From NCBI RefSeq assembly GCF_002272245.1, contig NZ_NPDD01000192.1, forward strand, positions 1-43,034: a stretch of DNA of 43,034 bases. Direction: 5' to 3'. Made by a program: the position numbers and the translations under genes. Of this stretch, positions 40,051 to 43,034 are shown in pieces (position 1 is the first letter of the stretch; the number at the start of each line of letters is the position of its first letter). Under the pieces are notes generated by a model, which worked only from the letters and a program-made list of their open reading frames with translations, was not told where the DNA came from and made no database searches. The stretch comes from Bacillus sp. 7884-1. GTDB lineage: Bacteria > Bacillota > Bacilli > Bacillales > Cytobacillaceae.

Positions 40051-40989
40051 ATGAAAAACACTGAGGTATATATTTTATCCGGATTTTTAGGAAGTGGAAA
40101 AACAACGCTATTGAAGCGTCTGCTTGAAAATGAGCAATTATCAGGTCGAAAAACCGCCGTAATGATGAATGAACTAGGAAAGGTCTCAATCGATTCAGAA
40201 GTCGCTCGGGACGAAGATGTAGCTTTGAAGGAGCTATTAGGGGGCTGTATCTGCTGTTCCATTCAGGACAAGCTTGAAGCACAGCTGCAGGGCTTATTAT
40301 TGAATGAAAAGCCAGAAGTTATCTATATTGAAACCACGGGGGCTGCACACCCGGTTGAAGTTCTAGATGCCATCCTTTCACCTTTATTTGCGGATCAGTT
40401 TACGATAAAGGGTATTGTAACAACAGTGGATGGATTAAGATGGCGTGACAGAAAGACGTTAAGTCCACAGGTTCATCAATTACTGCTCGAGCAGGTCAGA
40501 CACGCAGATTTTATCCTTGTTAATAAAATGGATGAATTGTCGGAATCAGAGCAATCAAAAATTATTTTTGAGATACAAGGAATTAATTCTGCTGCACGCT
40601 GCTTATTAACAAATTATTCTCAGGTCTCTATTGATGAATTGAGAAAACTGACACTTTCATCATTTTCAAAACAAACTAGTGCTGATTTTTCGAAAAGAGC
40701 TCTTAATTTAACCACGTTTGTCTATCAATTCCAAGAACCAATCAACCATTCTGACTTCGAGGATTTTTTGAAGGGTTTACCTGAGAGGATATATCGCATC
40801 AAAGGCTATATAAAATTTGATTCTTTATCAAAACCATATCTCTTCCAATATTCTTATGGAATGCCTTTATATATGAAGGAAGAAATGAATTTACCTTTAA
40901 ATCTGGTATTTATCGGCGAAAATATGGATTGGTCTGAGATTGAGGAAAAGCTAGGTAAACTTGAAAAAGACTTCAAAAAACAAAATTAA
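40051..40989 (+). CDS. CobW/P47K family GTPase
   Basis: 312 residues. GFLGSGKTTLL is Walker A, GGCICCS is the CxCC metal-binding loop, ETTGAAHP is the Walker B region, and NKMD is the guanine specificity motif. The C-terminal CobW_C domain is present (RIYRIKGYIKF). CobW proteins deliver metal ions (Zn, Co) to target proteins. No His-rich metal loop and no Zur-type box were seen upstream, so zinc control is not supported here. Metal and client are unknown. Confidence 0.9.
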   Translation: MKNTEVYILSGFLGSGKTTLLKRLLENEQLSGRKTAVMMNELGKVSIDSEVARDEDVALKELLGGCICCSIQDKLEAQLQGLLLNEKPEVIYIETTGAAHPVEVLDAILSPLFADQFTIKGIVTTVDGLRWRDRKTLSPQVHQLLLEQVRHADFILVNKMDELSESEQSKIIFEIQGINSAARCLLTNYSQVSIDELRKLTLSSFSKQTSADFSKRALNLTTFVYQFQEPINHSDFEDFLKGLPERIYRIKGYIKFDSLSKPYLFQYSYGMPLYMKEEMNLPLNLVFIGENMDWSEIEEKLGKLEKDFKKQN

Positions 40990-41059
40990 AATGAATGAAC
41001 ATTTCTTCTTCAGGTAACTCTTTTAATGTAGTTATTTTTTCATTGTAAAGGGGGTTTAG

Positions 41060-41881
41060 ATGAAGAAGAAAACAGTTTTTGTGATGGTTATTCTATTCCT
41101 CCTAAGTGGTCAAGGGATACAAGCAGCAACAAATATTAGTTACAAAATTGAAATGCTGCCATGGGAAGAAGTCAATAATGTGCTGCCGAAGTATTCTAAG
41201 TTTACGGTTCTAGATCTTGAAACAGGGAAGAAGTTTAAAGTTCAAAGGCGTGCCGGCAGTCATCATGCCGACGTTCAGCCATTGACACCCAAGGATACAA
41301 AAATCATGAAAAAGATTTACGGAGGAAAATGGAGCTGGAAGCGGCGTGCCATCATCGTGATTCGCAATGATCAATGGATTGCCGGGTCAATGCATGGAAT
41401 GCCGCACGGTGGGGGTGCCTTAAAAAATAAGTTTCCAGGGCATTTTTGTATCCATTTTTTCGGCAGTACCACTCATCGGACGAACACAATGGACCTCTCG
41501 CATATGTTGATGGTTTATAAGGCGGCTGGGAAATTAGAAGAGTACTTAAGTATAACATCACCTTATGAAACGGTTAAAGCGTATATAGCTGGTTTAAAGC
41601 AGCAGGATTCCTATATTTCAAAGTTGATCTCTGTACAGAAGCTTGAATGGAAACCGATATTAGGCAGAATTGAAAATGTTAGAATAACCCGGATGCCAAT
41701 TTTACCAGCAGAGGATTTAAAACAGGAAATAAGCATGGATGTTCCAATTGAAATTGATTGGTTTATTAAAAATAGAGGAAGTCAGCACTATCGTGGTGAA
41801 ATCCATTTAATTCGATTTTCAACGATGGATGCCTGGAAAGTAGACTCTGAATCGTTTTTAAAAGAAAATGACTTAAAATAA
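41060..41881 (+). CDS. Secreted protein with a YkuD-like His/Cys motif
   Basis: 273 residues. A cleavable signal peptide ends near IQA-ATN. The central region holds HGMPHGGG (His112, His116) and GHFCIHFFGS (His128, Cys130), which recalls the HG...SHGC pattern of L,D-transpeptidases, though the canonical Ser/Gly are replaced. The C-terminal third (PILPAEDLKQ onward) is of unknown type. It may be a divergent cell-wall transpeptidase-like protein. GGGGG precedes the ATG. Family identity is unproven. Confidence 0.6.
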   Translation: MKKKTVFVMVILFLLSGQGIQAATNISYKIEMLPWEEVNNVLPKYSKFTVLDLETGKKFKVQRRAGSHHADVQPLTPKDTKIMKKIYGGKWSWKRRAIIVIRNDQWIAGSMHGMPHGGGALKNKFPGHFCIHFFGSTTHRTNTMDLSHMLMVYKAAGKLEEYLSITSPYETVKAYIAGLKQQDSYISKLISVQKLEWKPILGRIENVRITRMPILPAEDLKQEISMDVPIEIDWFIKNRGSQHYRGEIHLIRFSTMDAWKVDSESFLKENDLK

Positions 41882-41884
41882 ATA

Positions 41885-41918
41885 AAAAACACCTTTAGCA
41901 AAAGTTAAAGGTGTTTTT
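41885..41918. terminator. Bidirectional terminator between the YkuD-like and zinc-ribbon genes
   Basis: AACACCTTTAGC and GTTAAAGGTGTT pair around AAAA, with A-rich and T-rich flanks, so it can serve both strands. Confidence 0.8.
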
Positions 41919-41921
41919 CTG

Positions 41922-42164
41922 TTAGGCTTGTTCTCCGAATTTAATGAATGTTCTTTCGTCCTCAATTAAACCACAGGAGGCACATTGAATTCGATAATCA
42001 GGTCCATTGTATGGAAGGTGAAAGGGTTCTAATTCATTTTGACTGTATTCTTTCATCACTTCACCAGATTGAGGGTCAAGCTTCACAGATTGGGAAACTT
42101 GTTGAATAATATTAAAGCGGCTTCGATTTGTTTTACAATTAGGACATTTATAGGGTGTAGACAT
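41922..42164 (-). CDS. Small zinc-ribbon protein, unrecognised
   Basis: 80 residues with two CxxC knuckles, CPNC (near residue 8) and CASC (near residue 62), which probably form one zinc ribbon. The linker holds a Gln/Asn-rich stretch. It resembles many small Bacillus zinc-ribbon proteins without assigned function. AAAGGAGCA lies upstream of the ATG. Gene is isolated on the minus strand. Confidence 0.7.
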   Translation of the reverse strand: MSTPYKCPNCKTNRSRFNIIQQVSQSVKLDPQSGEVMKEYSQNELEPFHLPYNGPDYRIQCASCGLIEDERTFIKFGEQA

Positions 42165-42260
42165 ATATTGCTCCTTTCATGGTGTTGTTAAAATCTATTT
42201 TTTGCAATAATATTGGAAAGTATGTAACAATGCAATTGAGGAGATATGGAGGTGGGGGTA

Positions 42261-42548
42261 TTGACGATAGGAAATATCAATTTTGATGAATTACTAGCTG
42301 AGTATCGAATGATTTGGAATAATCGTATGCTAGCTGCCAGTGATAGAAGTAGTGAAGAAACCTTAACTGAGGCAGTGAAAAGGGAACTGCTTGATGAGAA
42401 CTCTCATCCGAGAATACGGAAGAATAAATTTGAAAAATACTATTCCGCTATTAGCAGAATCACACAGTCGACCATCTCAAATGAGGCTAAGGTATCACTT
42501 ATCCATGTCCACAATGGTATTATGGAGAAATTGATAAAGGAGAGGTAA
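42261..42548 (+). CDS. Hypothetical 95-residue protein
   Basis: About 95 residues, helical, hydrophilic, with no recognised motif. The TTG start at 42261 has GGAGGTGG 5 nt upstream; an ATG at 42246 has its GAGGAG only 2 nt away, too close. It ends 2 nt before the FixH-like lipoprotein gene, so they are likely co-transcribed. I do not recognise the family. Confidence 0.6.
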   Translation: MTIGNINFDELLAEYRMIWNNRMLAASDRSSEETLTEAVKRELLDENSHPRIRKNKFEKYYSAISRITQSTISNEAKVSLIHVHNGIMEKLIKER

Positions 42549-42550
42549 AC

Positions 42551-43012
42551 GTGAAAAAAATTAAATTGCTAAGTCTATTGATTTTAGCTTTATTGGTCGT
42601 CACTGCATGCGGTACCAAAGACAATCAAAATCAAGCTGAAAAAGAGTTGCCTGAGTTTGTAGAAGTAAAGTTGACTGTTACTCCGGAGCATGGACAAGCC
42701 AATGAACCGATTATATTTGAAGCAAAGGTTACACAAGGAGAAGAGAATGTTGAAGACGCAGACGAAGTGAAATTTGAAATTTGGCGTGCGAAGGATGAAA
42801 ACCACGAAAAGGTAAAGATCGAGCATGCTGAAGATGGAATCTATCGCTTAGAAAAGTCGTTCGCACAAGAAGGAACGTATTATATTATTTCACACGTAAC
42901 AGCTAGAGATATGCACAATATGCCTAAGAAAGAATTTGTTATTGGAACAGCAAGTGAAACGGAAGACCCAAATGAATCGAAGGATTCAATGGAAGGAATG
43001 GAAGGGCATTAG
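42551..43012 (+). CDS. FixH/YtkA-like lipoprotein
   Basis: 153 residues. The signal peptide ends in VVTAC, a lipobox. The body is a YtkA/FixH-like beta-sandwich (VKLTVTPEHGQANEPIIFEAKV and TYYIISHVTARDMHNMPKKEF) and the tail is acidic and Met/His-rich (MEGMEGH), which might bind metal. FixH-type domains occur in copper- or cytochrome-oxidase-related proteins. The GTG start has AGAGGTAA upstream. It is the last gene in the window. Confidence 0.78.
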   Translation: MKKIKLLSLLILALLVVTACGTKDNQNQAEKELPEFVEVKLTVTPEHGQANEPIIFEAKVTQGEENVEDADEVKFEIWRAKDENHEKVKIEHAEDGIYRLEKSFAQEGTYYIISHVTARDMHNMPKKEFVIGTASETEDPNESKDSMEGMEGH

Positions 43013-43034
43013 AGATGTAAAGACAGCAGTGTAA

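Noticed and set aside
1..43034. CRISPR arrays, tRNA or rRNA genes, transposases, prophage genes
   Set aside because: No regular spaced repeats, no tRNA-like or rRNA sequence and no transposase or phage motifs were seen anywhere in the window.

Overview
This window reads as chromosomal DNA from a spore-forming, low-GC Gram-positive bacterium of the Bacillaceae. A Neobacillus- or Bacillus-like genus is my inference, not something the sequence proves. The evidence is a complete gerA-type germinant receptor operon, Spo0M, a YjcZ-family spore peptide, strong AGGAGG-type ribosome binding sites, and gene neighbourhoods that match Bacillus subtilis as I recall it: ypmQ-ypmR-ypmS, and yokU/kamA/yozE/yodN/yozD/yodL/deoD/yodJ/ctpA. 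I see no rRNA, tRNA, CRISPR array, prophage or insertion sequence.

Layout. 1-52 is the tail of an interspersed repeat. 147-1904 holds a DegV-type fatty-acid-binding protein and, on the other strand, a metallo-beta-lactamase-fold hydrolase with a FadR-like operator upstream. 2099-5888 is the gerA/gerB/gerC-like operon. 5966-8061 is sco, an SGNH hydrolase lipoprotein and a YpmS-like protein. 8093-10217 has a DUF4397 protein divergent from a second-type RsgA GTPase. That GTPase gene is preceded by a promoter, a 23-codon leader ORF and mutually exclusive antiterminator and terminator hairpins. 10382-11348 is msrA-msrB. 11374-15367 has a DUF502 membrane protein, a YjcZ peptide with a SigK-like promoter, an FAD-dependent dehydrogenase behind paired PurR boxes, and a KtrB/TrkH potassium channel subunit. 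15510-19478 encodes a 1322-residue TPR protein with an embedded C39-like papain-fold domain.

19576-29292 is a lysine catabolism locus: aminotransferase (yodT), CoA-transferase subunits (yodS, yodR), M20 deacylase (yodQ), aldehyde dehydrogenase, beta-lysine acetyltransferase (ablB/yodP), a PAS/AAA+ sigma-54 activator, lysine 2,3-aminomutase (kamA/ablA) and yokU. KamA makes L-beta-lysine, AblB acetylates it, YodT transaminates it, the CoA-transferase and downstream steps cleave the keto acid, and YodQ removes the acetyl group. kamA has an almost perfect -24/-12 promoter. A 15-bp motif is shared between the region ahead of the regulator gene and the region upstream of that promoter, which suggests the regulator's own binding sites.

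29330-38278 returns to conserved Bacillus core and sporulation genes: an AI-2E-family transporter, yozE, a YodN-like protein, small ORFs, yozD, a His/Lys-rich peptide next to a kinase-like protein, spo0M, a YodL-like protein, deoD, yodJ and ctpA. An approximately 210-bp structured repeat lies at 34520-34730. 38388-43012 holds less characterised genes: a degenerate LCP-like protein, an AlbA_2 protein, a CobW GTPase, a secreted protein with a YkuD-like Cys/His motif, a zinc-ribbon protein and a FixH/YtkA-like lipoprotein.

The most notable signals are the leader-peptide attenuator before the RsgA paralogue, the sigma-54 and candidate enhancer architecture of the lysine locus, the PurR boxes on an uncharacterised flavoprotein, and the TPR-C39-TPR protein. 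All functional calls rest on motifs and remembered family features. No searches were run.
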